Shown here piece after piece: positions 1 to 8,273 of a stretch of DNA of 20,286 nt. Within the stretch, counting starts at the first letter, position 1. Every line of letters begins with the position of its first letter. The notes under the pieces were generated by a model. The model did not search any database and had not been told where the DNA came from. It saw nothing but the letters and a program-made list of their open reading frames with translations. Source of the DNA: a virus; the IMG/VR virus record IMGVR_UViG_3300009182_002684, positions 1-20,286 of that record; one strand, 5' to 3'. Position numbers and translations under genes: made by a program.

Positions 1-1641
1 ATAGAAAGTGGAGAAACTGAACTAGCGGTAATTAAAAAAGAAGTAATTAAATACTTAAGAAAAAGTGGAACCATTGTAAAAAATTCAAAACAAGGTATGT
101 CCGAGGACGAACAAATTGATGGCATGGCTCGCGGCGAAGTAAAAGAAATTATTCGCAATGCCAGCACCATTCAACAGGCATTGGATCAGGGTATCAGTTT
201 AGATGGTTGGATGTATAGCTATGTTACTACTAGCAATGATCATTTAAACAGCGTGGCAGAACAAATTGGTAATCCTGACATCGAAGAAGCAAGTATGACA
301 TGGGCTGCACACAAATCAACAGGGCCAAAGTTTAGTGGCTACTTAAAAGGCACAGATCCAGCTCCTACTGAATTTGGCAACAAGAGTGTTGGTGGGATGG
401 AAGAAGGTATTGACGGTAACATGACTGCTCGCAGTAATCCGTTAACACAGCCATTAAGAAAACGCCAGCATATGAACAAGAACACACAAGTATCCTTGGG
501 CAAACACAATAACAATTTAAAAGCGGCAGCAGCTCGTTCGTTAGACGAAATGACCAACGATGAAATCGCTAAACTTCGTAGTGATGCTGAAGCGCATATG
601 ACAAAACAAATGAATGCTCCTAAAAAACCACAACCTAGTAAATCATTTATGCAACAAGTTGGCGACAAACAAATTGGCATGGTCAAAGGTGCTTGGAAAG
701 GCTTAACAGGTCAACTTGAAGAAGACGATATGGAAGAAGGTTGGAAAAATACTGTTGCTGGCGCTGCTTTAGCAGGCGCAGCCGCACTAGGTGCTGGTGG
801 CGCACACGCAGGTGGTGTAAGTACTACAGGACAAGGGTTTTCCATGGACGACCAAATGGCTCTTAATCAACAAATGCAACAACGAGTTCAACAACAATAT
901 GATCAAGCCCAACAACAAAGGCCACAAGCTCCTACGGCCCAAAAAGATTTAAGTGCGTTTGGTACAGAATATTTACAAAAGGTAGCTGATGGCCAAGGCG
1001 GCCGTGCTATGGTTAGTGTCGCAGATGCTAAAGCAGAATTAGCCGCTAGAGCAAATGGTACCAGTCAACAAGCCCCTGCTCCAGTAAAAGCCCCTGCTCA
1101 AAATGACGGGCAGTATAAATCTTTAGGCGATTATTATAAAGCAAACCCAGGCGTTAGAGAATCTTCAGATAATTTCTTATCATGGGCAGTTCGTAACGGC
1201 TACAATTTTACTAAAGATCCAGCTATTTACGAGTCAGCTAGAATGGAATACAAAGCTCTAATTGAATCTAAAAAAAAGACATTAAAAGAAGCTAAAGGTT
1301 TAGGTAAAAGAGTTCGAGTAGTTAGTGGCCCAGCTAGTGGTCAAACTGGTACCGTTGGCGAAGTTCGCAATGGCGCATATCAAGGTGCTCCAAAATATTA
1401 CACAGTAGACTTAGATAACGGCGGCCATGTACAAGTTCGCAAAGAAGCATTAAAATTAATAAAAAGTGAAATAGACGAAAGTTTAAAAGACAACGAATAT
1501 TTTGTTTGGACCGTTTATTTTGATGATGGTACTAGTAAGCGTATCAAAGTTAAATCTGACGAATTTGATCCTTACGCCTATTATGCTAGAAAAAATCAAG
1601 TAGTAGTAAATGTAGATTACGATTGGACAATACATCAATAA
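1..1641 (+). CDS. Uncharacterised phage protein with KOW-like C-terminal region, 5' end missing
   Basis: The reading frame is open from the first base, so the gene starts upstream; the ATG at 97 is only the first internal Met and has no clear ribosome binding site. At least 546 residues lie in the window. Visible parts are a polar, Asn/Met-rich N-terminal half, an Ala/Gly-rich hydrophobic stretch (about 757-816) that could be a membrane or packing segment, and a Gln-rich low-complexity region (about 865-930). A KOW/SH3-like region follows (about 1306-1460), with a GKRVRVVSGP...GQTGTVGEV pattern as seen in nucleic-acid-binding KOW motifs. An acidic, Tyr-rich tail ends the protein. I do not recognise the family. 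Size, low complexity and position before DsbA fit a virion-associated or DNA-associated phage protein, but that is inference. The gene itself is certain; its function is unknown. Confidence 0.8.
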   Translation: MESGETELAVIKKEVIKYLRKSGTIVKNSKQGMSEDEQIDGMARGEVKEIIRNASTIQQALDQGISLDGWMYSYVTTSNDHLNSVAEQIGNPDIEEASMTWAAHKSTGPKFSGYLKGTDPAPTEFGNKSVGGMEEGIDGNMTARSNPLTQPLRKRQHMNKNTQVSLGKHNNNLKAAAARSLDEMTNDEIAKLRSDAEAHMTKQMNAPKKPQPSKSFMQQVGDKQIGMVKGAWKGLTGQLEEDDMEEGWKNTVAGAALAGAAALGAGGAHAGGVSTTGQGFSMDDQMALNQQMQQRVQQQYDQAQQQRPQAPTAQKDLSAFGTEYLQKVADGQGGRAMVSVADAKAELAARANGTSQQAPAPVKAPAQNDGQYKSLGDYYKANPGVRESSDNFLSWAVRNGYNFTKDPAIYESARMEYKALIESKKKTLKEAKGLGKRVRVVSGPASGQTGTVGEVRNGAYQGAPKYYTVDLDNGGHVQVRKEALKLIKSEIDESLKDNEYFVWTVYFDDGTSKRIKVKSDEFDPYAYYARKNQVVVNVDYDWTIHQ

Positions 1642-1712
1642 TGGATTATCCAGTTTATCCAGAACAACAAGGTGACGAGGATTATAAACTTAATCCGTAC
1701 GCACCTGTTTAA
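1641..1712 (+). CDS. Putative 23-residue acidic/aromatic peptide
   Basis: The start overlaps the stop of the preceding gene by one base (TAATG), the coupling style used elsewhere in this window, for example at 7362. The product begins MDYPVYPEQQGDEDY and is rich in Pro, Tyr, Asp and Glu, without a membrane segment. There is no independent Shine-Dalgarno, so translation would rely on reinitiation. It could be a real micro-protein, a remnant of a longer gene, or a chance ORF. Confidence 0.3.
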   Translation: MDYPVYPEQQGDEDYKLNPYAPV

Positions 1713-1720
1713 AAAATAGC

Positions 1721-1789
1721 CTTAGGACCGGTATTAAGTTACCGTAGGCTGGGAGGCTCCTGCCCTAAGTAATCCGATTCGCTACCGGA
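1721..1789. other. Spacer with several nested complementary segments, possible structured RNA
   Basis: This non-coding stretch is unusually rich in complementary segments. CTTAGG (1721-1726) pairs with CCTAAG (1764-1769). CGGTA (1729-1733) pairs with TACCG (1740-1744) around a 6-base loop. GGC (1747-1749) pairs with GCC (1762-1764), and TCCG (1773-1776) pairs with CGGA (1786-1789). CCGGTA (1728-1733) can instead pair with TACCGG (1783-1788), which excludes the local hairpin and gives a switch-like alternative. It lies upstream of the promoter at 1821, so it would sit in the 3' tail of the upstream transcript, as a processing or termination element or a small RNA; the opposite strand is possible. 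I match no known riboswitch or tRNA. Confidence 0.4.
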
Positions 1790-1795
1790 ACCTTA

Positions 1796-1808
1796 AAAGT
1801 GGCACTTT
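1796..1808. repeat. 13-base palindrome AAAGTG-G-CACTTT upstream of the dsbA promoter
   Basis: AAAGTG (1796-1801) and CACTTT (1803-1808) are perfect inverted copies around one central G. The site ends 12 bases before the -35 hexamer at 1821, a usual place for an activator or operator site. Binding is inferred only from symmetry and position. Confidence 0.35.
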
Positions 1809-1820
1809 ACCAAAATAGCA

Positions 1821-1849
1821 TTGACTTATACCAAAATATCCTGTATACT
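1821..1849 (+). promoter_or_regulatory. Sigma70-type promoter for dsbA
   Basis: TTGACT (1821-1826) is followed by a 17-base spacer and TATACT (1844-1849). Transcription should start near 1856, leaving a leader of about 20 bases that holds the AGGAGA Shine-Dalgarno (1865-1870) before ATG 1876. The spacer contains ACCAAAATATCCTG, closely matching the spacers of the promoters at 4895 and 11727. Confidence 0.8.
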
Positions 1850-1875
1850 TGTAACATTATTAACAGGAGAATTAA

Positions 1876-2136
1876 ATGTCAGATCGCGTCTTTTCAGCAG
1901 AACAAACTAAAAAACTTGAACAAATTATCAGCGAAGGTATGCAGGTCACTCTTGAAATCGAAACACTCACCGGCGGTCTCAACGACACTATTAAAGCAGT
2001 AGCCGAAGAATTAGAAATCAAACCTGGTATTCTTAAAAAAGCAATTAAATTAGCACATAAGAGTGAATTTGGTCGTGAACAACAAGACCACGAATTGCTT
2101 GAGCAGATTTTGACACAAGTAGGCAGAACACTATAA
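1876..2136 (+). CDS. dsbA: DsbA-like double-stranded DNA-binding protein (late transcription)
   Basis: The product is 86 residues, against 89 for T4 DsbA, a small dsDNA-binding protein that acts near late promoters. Its centre, NDTIKAVAEELEIKPGILKKAIK (about residues 36-58), follows the layout of the T4 protein: a helix, then a K/A-D/E-E-L-(G/E)-(V/I) turn, then a second helix rich in Lys and Leu with HK-(S/D) after it. No other domain is visible. The ATG has a strong AGGAGA ribosome binding site and its own promoter. The next gene is DNA polymerase, and the polymerase promoter lies inside the 3' end of this gene. The call rests on size, helix pattern and T4-like context. Identity is low, so a different small DNA-binding protein is possible. 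Confidence 0.65.
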   Translation: MSDRVFSAEQTKKLEQIISEGMQVTLEIETLTGGLNDTIKAVAEELEIKPGILKKAIKLAHKSEFGREQQDHELLEQILTQVGRTL

Positions 2137-2137
2137 A
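2110..2137 (+). promoter_or_regulatory. Promoter for DNA polymerase, overlapping a T4-late-type TATAAATA box
   Basis: A consensus TTGACA (2110-2115), a 16-base spacer and TATAAA (2132-2137) lie in the last codons of dsbA. The -10 is part of TATAAATA (2132-2139), the exact T4 late promoter consensus, so it could be read as a sigma70 promoter, a late promoter or both. The resulting leader before TTG 2213 would be about 70 bases. Confidence 0.55.
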
Positions 2138-2212
2138 TATTATAGTCAGTAGTAAGAATCGTTCACTTAACGAACATGAGATACGGCTTACCGGCCATAA
2201 ACGGAGATTAAT

Positions 2213-4870
2213 TTGAGTTATGTAGATGCATTATATGATCGTGAACACGATCGAATTCATGTAGTAGAAAGGATCGACGGCGAAAGAGTTTATAAAGAAT
2301 ATCCCGCCGATTATATTTTTTATTATAATGATCCAAGAGGTAAATTTACATCAATCTACGGCACACCGGTAGCTCGTTTCTCCACTCGCAATAGTAAAGA
2401 ATTTCGTAAAGAAGTAGCTATACAAAAAGGTAAACAACTTTACGAATCTGACATCAATCCAATCTTCCGTTGCTTAGAAGAAAATTATAAAAATAAAGAT
2501 GCTCCAGAACTCCATGCGGCATTCTTTGACATCGAAGTAGACTTCCACAAAGAGAAAGGTTTTTCTCCCACAACGGATCCGTTTAATGCTATTACTGCTA
2601 TTTCTGTTTACTTACAGTGGTTGGAACAATTAGTCACACTAGTTATTCCACCCAAGCATATGAGCATGGAAACTGTCAAGGATATTGCTCGAGATTTTGA
2701 AAACTGTATTGTGTTTGATAAAGAAGAGGATATGTGTAAAACATTCCTAGACTTAATCGAAGACGCAGATGTTATTTCTGGTTGGAACTCAGAAGGCTAT
2801 GATATACCTTACACAGTAAATCGTATCAAGCGAATACTATCAAAAGATGATACCCGCAGATTTTGCTTGTGGGGACAATTTCCTAAAGAGCGTGAGTTTG
2901 AGCGTTATGGTGCTACTAGCACAACCTATGACATAGTAGGTCGCGTACACATGGATTATATGCAACTGTATCGTAAGTACACTTACGAAGAGCGTCATAG
3001 TTATTCATTAGATGCTATTTCTGAATATGAATTAGGCGAAAGTAAAACACAGTACGAAGGCACCCTGGATCAGTTATATAATCAAGACTTTAAACAGTTT
3101 ATCGTGTATAATAGACAAGATACATTGTTGTTAGACAAGTTAGATAAAAAACTACGCTTCTTGGAATTGGCCAATGAACTGGCCCACGCCAATACTGTAT
3201 TGTTAGCAACTACCATGGGTGCGGTAGCTGTTACTGAACAAGCTATTATTAACGAAGCACATGAGCGTGGGCTTGTTGTACCTAATCGCAAACAAAGATT
3301 AACAGACGATGATACTGCGGCCGCTGGTGCGTATGTTGCCTATCCTAAAAAAGGTGTACATGAATGGGTAGGCGCTGTGGATATTAACTCTTTGTATCCT
3401 AGTGCTATCCGTGCGCTTAACATGGGAATGGAAACTGTAGTAGGCCAGCTACGACCTATTATGACCGATCGATATATTAATGATATTGTTAATAAAGGCA
3501 AGACTTTTGCGGCGGCCTGGGAAGGTGTATTTGCCACATTAGAATATACTGCTGTCATGGAACAACAGCGTGGTACTGAGATCACTATAGACTGGCAAGA
3601 TGGTGACAGTACCGTACACAGCGCCAGCGAAATATGGACCATGATCTTTGACAGCAATCAGCCATGGATGTTAACTGCTAATGGTACTATTGTTACTTAC
3701 GAGCGCAAAGGTGTAGTCCCAGGATTGTTAGAACGTTGGTATGCCGAGCGTAAAGAATTACAAGCTAACAAAAAATCAGCCAAAGATAAAAAAGAAGAGG
3801 CATTCTGGGATAAGCGACAGTTAGTTAAAAAGATTAATTTGAATAGTTTGTATGGTGCTATTTTGAATCCACATTGTCGTTTCTTTGACAAACGCATCGG
3901 GCAGTCGACTACACTAACCGGTCGTAGTATTGCTAGACACATGGCAGGCTATATCAATGAATGTGTATTTGGTATTAAAGACCACTTAGGTGATGCTATT
4001 ATCTACGGCGATACTGATTCGTGTTATTTTACTGCTTGGCCTGCTATTAAAGATGAAGTCGCTAACGGTAATATGGCTTGGAGTAAAGAAACTTGTATCC
4101 AACTCTATGATAGTATTGCGGATCAAGTAAATGAATCATTTCCAGCATTTATGGAGCAAGCATTTCATTGTCCAAGAGAAGCTGGCGAACTTATTAAAGC
4201 AGGCCGCGAATTAGTAGCGTCAAACAGTTTGTTTATTACTAAAAAACGTTATGCTGTATTAATTTATGACTTAGAAAATAAACGCCTTGATGTTGACGGC
4301 AGTCCAGGTAAGATCAAAGCCATGGGACTAGATTTAAAGCGTTCAGATACTCCTAAAGTTATTCAAGACTTCCTAAGTGAAATATTACAAAAAGTATTAA
4401 CAGGCACTAGTCGCGAAGACATCATCGAGCGGATTCGTGAATTTAAATATGGATTCGCCGAAAGACCAGCATGGGAAAAAGGTACTCCTAAACGGGTAAA
4501 TAATCTAACCAAATACGGTGCTGCCGAAGAACGCGAAGGCAAAGCCAATATGCCAGGGCATGTTCGTGCGGCACTTAATTGGAATAATATGCGCCGTATG
4601 AATGGCGACAATTATTCTATCGCTATAGTAGATGGTATGAAAACTATTGTGTGTAAATTAAAATCAAATCCGTTGGGTTGGACAAGTATTGGTTATCCTA
4701 CTGACGAGCAAAGATTACCCGATTGGTTTAAAGAATTGCCATTTGATGATGCGTTGATGGAATCAACTATCGTAGATCAAAAGATTGATAATCTATTAAG
4801 TGTATTGGATTGGGATTTGGCTGCGGCTACTAATACAGAAAATACCTTCCAGTCATTATTTGAATTCTAA
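2213..4870 (+). CDS. 43: Family B replicative DNA polymerase with 3'-5' exonuclease (T4 gp43-like)
   Basis: This enzyme copies the phage genome and proofreads. At 885 residues it is close to T4 gp43 (898). Exonuclease motifs are FDIEV (D106, E108), GWNSEGYDIPY (residues 190-200) and YNRQD (D303). Polymerase motif A is DINSLYPS (D390), motif B is KKINLNSLYG (539-548) and motif C is YGDTDS (D600, D602), so both active sites look intact. The start is TTG with GGAGA (2203-2207) before it; no in-frame ATG occurs near, and the Shine-Dalgarno supports TTG. A CCG (2191-2193) can pair with CGG (2202-2204) next to the Shine-Dalgarno. T4 gp43 represses its own translation through a hairpin at this place, but the pairing here is too short to claim it. 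The clamp gene follows after an 83-base spacer. Confidence 0.97.
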   Translation: MSYVDALYDREHDRIHVVERIDGERVYKEYPADYIFYYNDPRGKFTSIYGTPVARFSTRNSKEFRKEVAIQKGKQLYESDINPIFRCLEENYKNKDAPELHAAFFDIEVDFHKEKGFSPTTDPFNAITAISVYLQWLEQLVTLVIPPKHMSMETVKDIARDFENCIVFDKEEDMCKTFLDLIEDADVISGWNSEGYDIPYTVNRIKRILSKDDTRRFCLWGQFPKEREFERYGATSTTYDIVGRVHMDYMQLYRKYTYEERHSYSLDAISEYELGESKTQYEGTLDQLYNQDFKQFIVYNRQDTLLLDKLDKKLRFLELANELAHANTVLLATTMGAVAVTEQAIINEAHERGLVVPNRKQRLTDDDTAAAGAYVAYPKKGVHEWVGAVDINSLYPSAIRALNMGMETVVGQLRPIMTDRYINDIVNKGKTFAAAWEGVFATLEYTAVMEQQRGTEITIDWQDGDSTVHSASEIWTMIFDSNQPWMLTANGTIVTYERKGVVPGLLERWYAERKELQANKKSAKDKKEEAFWDKRQLVKKINLNSLYGAILNPHCRFFDKRIGQSTTLTGRSIARHMAGYINECVFGIKDHLGDAIIYGDTDSCYFTAWPAIKDEVANGNMAWSKETCIQLYDSIADQVNESFPAFMEQAFHCPREAGELIKAGRELVASNSLFITKKRYAVLIYDLENKRLDVDGSPGKIKAMGLDLKRSDTPKVIQDFLSEILQKVLTGTSREDIIERIREFKYGFAERPAWEKGTPKRVNNLTKYGAAEEREGKANMPGHVRAALNWNNMRRMNGDNYSIAIVDGMKTIVCKLKSNPLGWTSIGYPTDEQRLPDWFKELPFDDALMESTIVDQKIDNLLSVLDWDLAAATNTENTFQSLFEF

Positions 4871-4894
4871 ATGGCAAAAAAAGTTTCAAAATCG

Positions 4895-4923
4895 TTGTAA
4901 AACCTAAATAAACCTGTTATACT
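4895..4923 (+). promoter_or_regulatory. Sigma70-type promoter for the sliding clamp and dpdA operon
   Basis: TTGTAA (4895-4900), a 17-base spacer and TATACT (4918-4923) are followed by a leader of about 25 bases with AAAGGAAA (4941-4948) before ATG 4954. The spacer sequence ACCTAAATAAACCTG resembles those at 1821 and 11727. No terminator separates the clamp from dpdA, so this promoter probably also drives the modification genes. Confidence 0.7.
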
Positions 4924-4953
4924 ATCAACATTACTTAATTAAAGGAAATATAA

Positions 4954-5676
4954 ATGCGTGATCATCTTTTAGACTTAGTTTCACATACTTTTGACTTGGG
5001 CAGTATTGAACAAGTTCGTGTAGTTGGCACTGATGCCGAAACAAAAATCTTTGGTAAAGCCGAAGATAATTCTATTATTGTAGAAGGCACAACAATCAAC
5101 CCAGTGCCAGAATTTATTGGCACATTTGGTATGCCAAACTTAGCTAAACTTAAAATTCTTTTGAACTTACAAGAGTATAAAGAAGATGCTACTTTGGCTA
5201 TTAATCGCAAAGACACTGGAGCTCCGGATCAATTAAACTTCGCGAACAAATCTGGCGACTTTAAAAATTCATATCGCTTCATGGCAGCCGAAGTTGCCAA
5301 TGAAAAAATTAAAACTGTCAAATTCAAAGGTGTTAAGTGGAATATCGAATTTGAACCAAGTGCGGCCGCTATTCAGCGTTTAAAAATGCAGGCTACTGCT
5401 AATAGCGAAGAAAACAATTTCCAAGTTAAAGTAGAAAATGGAGATCTAAAGTTCTTCTTCGGTGATCATAGTACACACGCTGGTAACTTTGTATTCCAAC
5501 CAGGTGTAACTGGTACATTAGCAAGAGCTTGGAGTTGGCCAGTTAAAGCTGTCATTGGAATCCTCGATTTGTATGGTGATAAAATCATGCGTATTAGTGA
5601 TGAAGGTGCGGCTCAGATTGTTGTTGATACTGGACTTGCTGTTTATTCTTATATCCTACCAGCACAATCTAAATAA
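4954..5676 (+). CDS. 45: DNA polymerase sliding clamp (T4 gp45-like)
   Basis: The product is 240 residues, close to the 228 of T4 gp45. Gp45 forms a trimeric ring that tethers the polymerase and, in T4, also activates late transcription. It shows the alternating strand/helix layout of the clamp, with INPVPEFIGTFGMPNLAKLKILL (about residues 48-70) and a C-terminal half ending in a beta-rich IVVDTGLAVYSYILPA strand. The start has a good AAAGGAAA site and its own promoter. In T4, regA, 62 and 44 lie between 43 and 45, with 43 after 45; here 43 is followed directly by 45, and no clamp loader is in the window. The identification rests on size, fold pattern and position beside gp43. Confidence 0.85.
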   Translation: MRDHLLDLVSHTFDLGSIEQVRVVGTDAETKIFGKAEDNSIIVEGTTINPVPEFIGTFGMPNLAKLKILLNLQEYKEDATLAINRKDTGAPDQLNFANKSGDFKNSYRFMAAEVANEKIKTVKFKGVKWNIEFEPSAAAIQRLKMQATANSEENNFQVKVENGDLKFFFGDHSTHAGNFVFQPGVTGTLARAWSWPVKAVIGILDLYGDKIMRISDEGAAQIVVDTGLAVYSYILPAQSK

Positions 5677-5679
5677 TAG

Positions 5680-7362
5680 ATGAGCCAAGACAATCTCACT
5701 AACAAACAATCTGACTATGCTGTGTTCTTGCCAGCATTGTCAGGTTTTTTTGGAACCTACATAGGCAAACAGCGTGGCGGACAGTATGTCGAGCAAGCTC
5801 GCATGCCAAAGAATATCCAAGATATGGAAATGCTCAACTGGCTTAATGCTCAGAAAGGTCTATTCACATATAAATGGAGTTTGTATTCCGCAGGCCATGC
5901 AAACCTAGATCTTAGTAAGCAAGATTGGAACGAAGACATGATTCGTAATCGAGATCGTGCTAATACTTTTGTCTTAGGCGACTCGGGTGGATTCCAGATT
6001 GGTAAAGGTGTGTGGGAAGGTGAGTGGCGTGACCCTAATGGAGCGGAAGTAAAAACTAAAATGGCCGAAGCTATCGCCAAGGGTATCGAACATGTTCCAT
6101 CGTTGAAACCAGATGGTACACCTAAGCATGACAAAAACGGTAATACAAAATATACTAAAATTGATCATGTAAAAGAATATCAAGCTAAGTTAGATGCGGC
6201 GCAGAAAAAGCGTGAAGCAGTATTAAAGTGGATGGATGGTATCATGGATTATGGCATGGTACTCGATATTCCAGCTTGGGTCGAACGCAGTCCTGTTGGT
6301 CGTAAAGCTACTGGTATCGAAAGCTATCAACAAGCTGTAGAAGCTACAAAATATAATAACGAATACTTTATTGCCAATCGTAATGGTAACTGTAAGTTCT
6401 TAAATGTATTACAAGGCGAGAATCACGCACAAGCGGAAGATTGGTATCAGCAGATGAAACATTTCTGTGATCCAACAAAATATGGTAATAAAGCATTTAA
6501 TGGTTGGGCCATGGGCGGTCAGAATATGTGTGATGTAGACTTAGTATTACGCAGACTAGTCGCATTAAAATTTGATAACTTGTTACAAGAAGGACAGCAT
6601 GATTGGATGCACTTCTTAGGTACAAGTAAATTAGAATGGGCACTATTATTAACTGACATCCAACGAGCTGTACGCAAGTATGTCAATCCAAATTTTACTA
6701 TTAGTTTTGATTGTGCTAGTCCATTCTTAGCAACTGCTAATGGACAAGTATACCATCAAGTTGATATACAGGATCGAGGTAAATGGTGTTATCGTATGAG
6801 TGCTATTGTGGACGATAAGAAATATGCCGCCGACACACGCAAATTTAGTACTGCTGTATTACAAGATAAATTAATACATCACTTTGATGATAGTCCTGTT
6901 AGTGATAATTTAGAAATTAAAGACATTTGTTATTATGCGCCTGGTATGCTTAACAAGATTGGCAAGGAAGGTAAAACTAGTTGGGATTCATTTTCTTACG
7001 CATTGCTCATGGCACATAATGTCTGGTTACACTTAGAATCTGTACAAAGAGCTAATCGTGAATACGATGCTGGCAAATGTCCTAATATGTTAGTACAAGA
7101 TAATTTTGATGTCATATATTTTAAAGATATAGTAGAAGCTATATTTGCGGCTCCTGATCGCGAAACAGCTATTGCTATCATTGATATGTACGATAAATTC
7201 TGGCAAGCTATTCCTGGAACTAGAGGCTATACTGGTAAACGAACTGTTAATGCTAGTACTAACTTTAACAATCTGTTCGAAACAGTTGAAGAGGAAGAAG
7301 AACAACATCCTATTGATGACTCTGGATTCGATGAATCTAAACTAGATGCGTTGGAAGCATAA
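5680..7362 (+). CDS. dpdA: DpdA-like DNA 7-deazaguanine transglycosylase (TGT family)
   Basis: TGT-family enzymes exchange guanine for a 7-deazaguanine; the phage DpdA branch does this in DNA. Motifs are DSGGFQ (D101-Q106), GWAMGG (275-280, matching the GLAVG loop of TGT), FLGT (312-315, matching LGVGT), ISFDCASP with D344 at the nucleophile position of TGT, and ALLMAHNVWLHLESV with H446-N447 at the conserved HN helix. At 560 residues it is much longer than tRNA TGT (about 375). An inserted Lys-rich segment lies after DSGGFQ (about 115-185), and the tail is acidic. The CxCxxC zinc motif of tRNA TGT is not visible, although H446 matches its zinc-binding His. The start lies three bases after the clamp stop without a Shine-Dalgarno, so coupled translation is likely. 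FolE and QueD downstream support the call. A tRNA substrate is the less likely alternative. Confidence 0.85.
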   Translation: MSQDNLTNKQSDYAVFLPALSGFFGTYIGKQRGGQYVEQARMPKNIQDMEMLNWLNAQKGLFTYKWSLYSAGHANLDLSKQDWNEDMIRNRDRANTFVLGDSGGFQIGKGVWEGEWRDPNGAEVKTKMAEAIAKGIEHVPSLKPDGTPKHDKNGNTKYTKIDHVKEYQAKLDAAQKKREAVLKWMDGIMDYGMVLDIPAWVERSPVGRKATGIESYQQAVEATKYNNEYFIANRNGNCKFLNVLQGENHAQAEDWYQQMKHFCDPTKYGNKAFNGWAMGGQNMCDVDLVLRRLVALKFDNLLQEGQHDWMHFLGTSKLEWALLLTDIQRAVRKYVNPNFTISFDCASPFLATANGQVYHQVDIQDRGKWCYRMSAIVDDKKYAADTRKFSTAVLQDKLIHHFDDSPVSDNLEIKDICYYAPGMLNKIGKEGKTSWDSFSYALLMAHNVWLHLESVQRANREYDAGKCPNMLVQDNFDVIYFKDIVEAIFAAPDRETAIAIIDMYDKFWQAIPGTRGYTGKRTVNASTNFNNLFETVEEEEEQHPIDDSGFDESKLDALEA

Positions 7363-8273
7363 TGAAAAGTCTTATAATTGGAATGAGTATTGGTCAGTTA
7401 TACAAACAAGTATTAACTGAACTTGAACATCATGTTGTCACTGTGGATTTAGATCCTGATAAACACGCCGATTACATGGATGTTGAAACTGCGGTAGCAG
7501 AACATACTTGTTTTGATACTGTTCATATTTGTACTCCAAATTTTACACACGAAGATATTGCCAGACAAGTAGCAGAACATAGTCGCATTGTGTTTATTGA
7601 AAAGCCAGGATTAGAATCAGCGTTAGCATGGTACAACTTAGTAACTGATTATCCCAGCACTCGTTTTATGATGGTCAAGAATAATCAATACAGAGAAAAT
7701 ATTGCAGTATTGACACAGTTGGCGCACAAGGCCAAAATTATTAATTTAACTTGGAATAATAATGATCGTGTACCCAATCCAGGAACATGGTTCACTAATC
7801 GAGAATTAGCATATGGTGGAGTTAGTAGAGATTTACTACCACATTTGTTGAGCTTGTTCCAATCATTATCTGGATTCAGCTATGATCAAGCCAAACTGAC
7901 TAATCAAGTAGCAGAAAAATTTTGGTCTTTGCCCGAGTTAACTCAAACGGATTACGGTCGCGTGGATCCCAATGGTGTATACGATGTAGACGATCAAGTA
8001 GAATTAGATTACACTGATACACATGGTTGTCACTGGGTTATCGAAGCCAATTGGCGTACATTGACTGACGATGATCGTAGCATTTTAATGACATTCGAAG
8101 ATGGTAGTCATTATTATTATGAACTAGGACTTTGTCCAGAAGATGCGTATAAACGCATGATTAGTACAGCAATTGAAATGTATCACACACAGGCGTTTTG
8201 GGATCTACAATTAGAATTAGATGTATGGATTCATAAAACTATCGAAAACATTGACATTTACGAGTTAGTATGA
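7362..8273 (+). CDS. Gfo/Idh/MocA-family NAD(P)-dependent oxidoreductase
   Basis: The 303-residue product has a short Rossmann start (SLIIGMSIGQL, residues 3-13), the VHICTPNFTHEDIA loop (54-67), the family EKP motif (E80-K81-P82) where K81 is the usual catalytic lysine, and GGVSRDLLPH (152-161), matching the GGG...D...H motif with H161 as candidate acid/base. These enzymes oxidise or reduce sugar or cyclitol carbons. The start overlaps the dpdA stop by one base (TAATG), and the next gene starts in ATGA overlap, so it is translated in the same chain. The substrate cannot be read from sequence. A role on nucleotide-linked sugars or on a modified base side chain is inference. Confidence 0.8.
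   Translation: MKSLIIGMSIGQLYKQVLTELEHHVVTVDLDPDKHADYMDVETAVAEHTCFDTVHICTPNFTHEDIARQVAEHSRIVFIEKPGLESALAWYNLVTDYPSTRFMMVKNNQYRENIAVLTQLAHKAKIINLTWNNNDRVPNPGTWFTNRELAYGGVSRDLLPHLLSLFQSLSGFSYDQAKLTNQVAEKFWSLPELTQTDYGRVDPNGVYDVDDQVELDYTDTHGCHWVIEANWRTLTDDDRSILMTFEDGSHYYYELGLCPEDAYKRMISTAIEMYHTQAFWDLQLELDVWIHKTIENIDIYELV

Noticed and set aside
1721-1789. A tRNA or a known riboswitch (preQ1, glutamine type) in the structured spacer
   Set aside because: No T-loop, CCA end or 7-pair acceptor on either strand, and no match to the consensus of those riboswitches as I know them.
2184-2215. gp43 autoregulatory RNA hairpin at the polymerase ribosome binding site
   Set aside because: Only 3-pair stems (GGC/GCC, CCG/CGG) can be formed, too short to claim, despite the T4 precedent.
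3082-4611. Minus-strand ORFs of 69-105 codons inside the polymerase gene
   Set aside because: They are shadows of a clearly coding + strand gene with intact motifs and lack ribosome binding sites.
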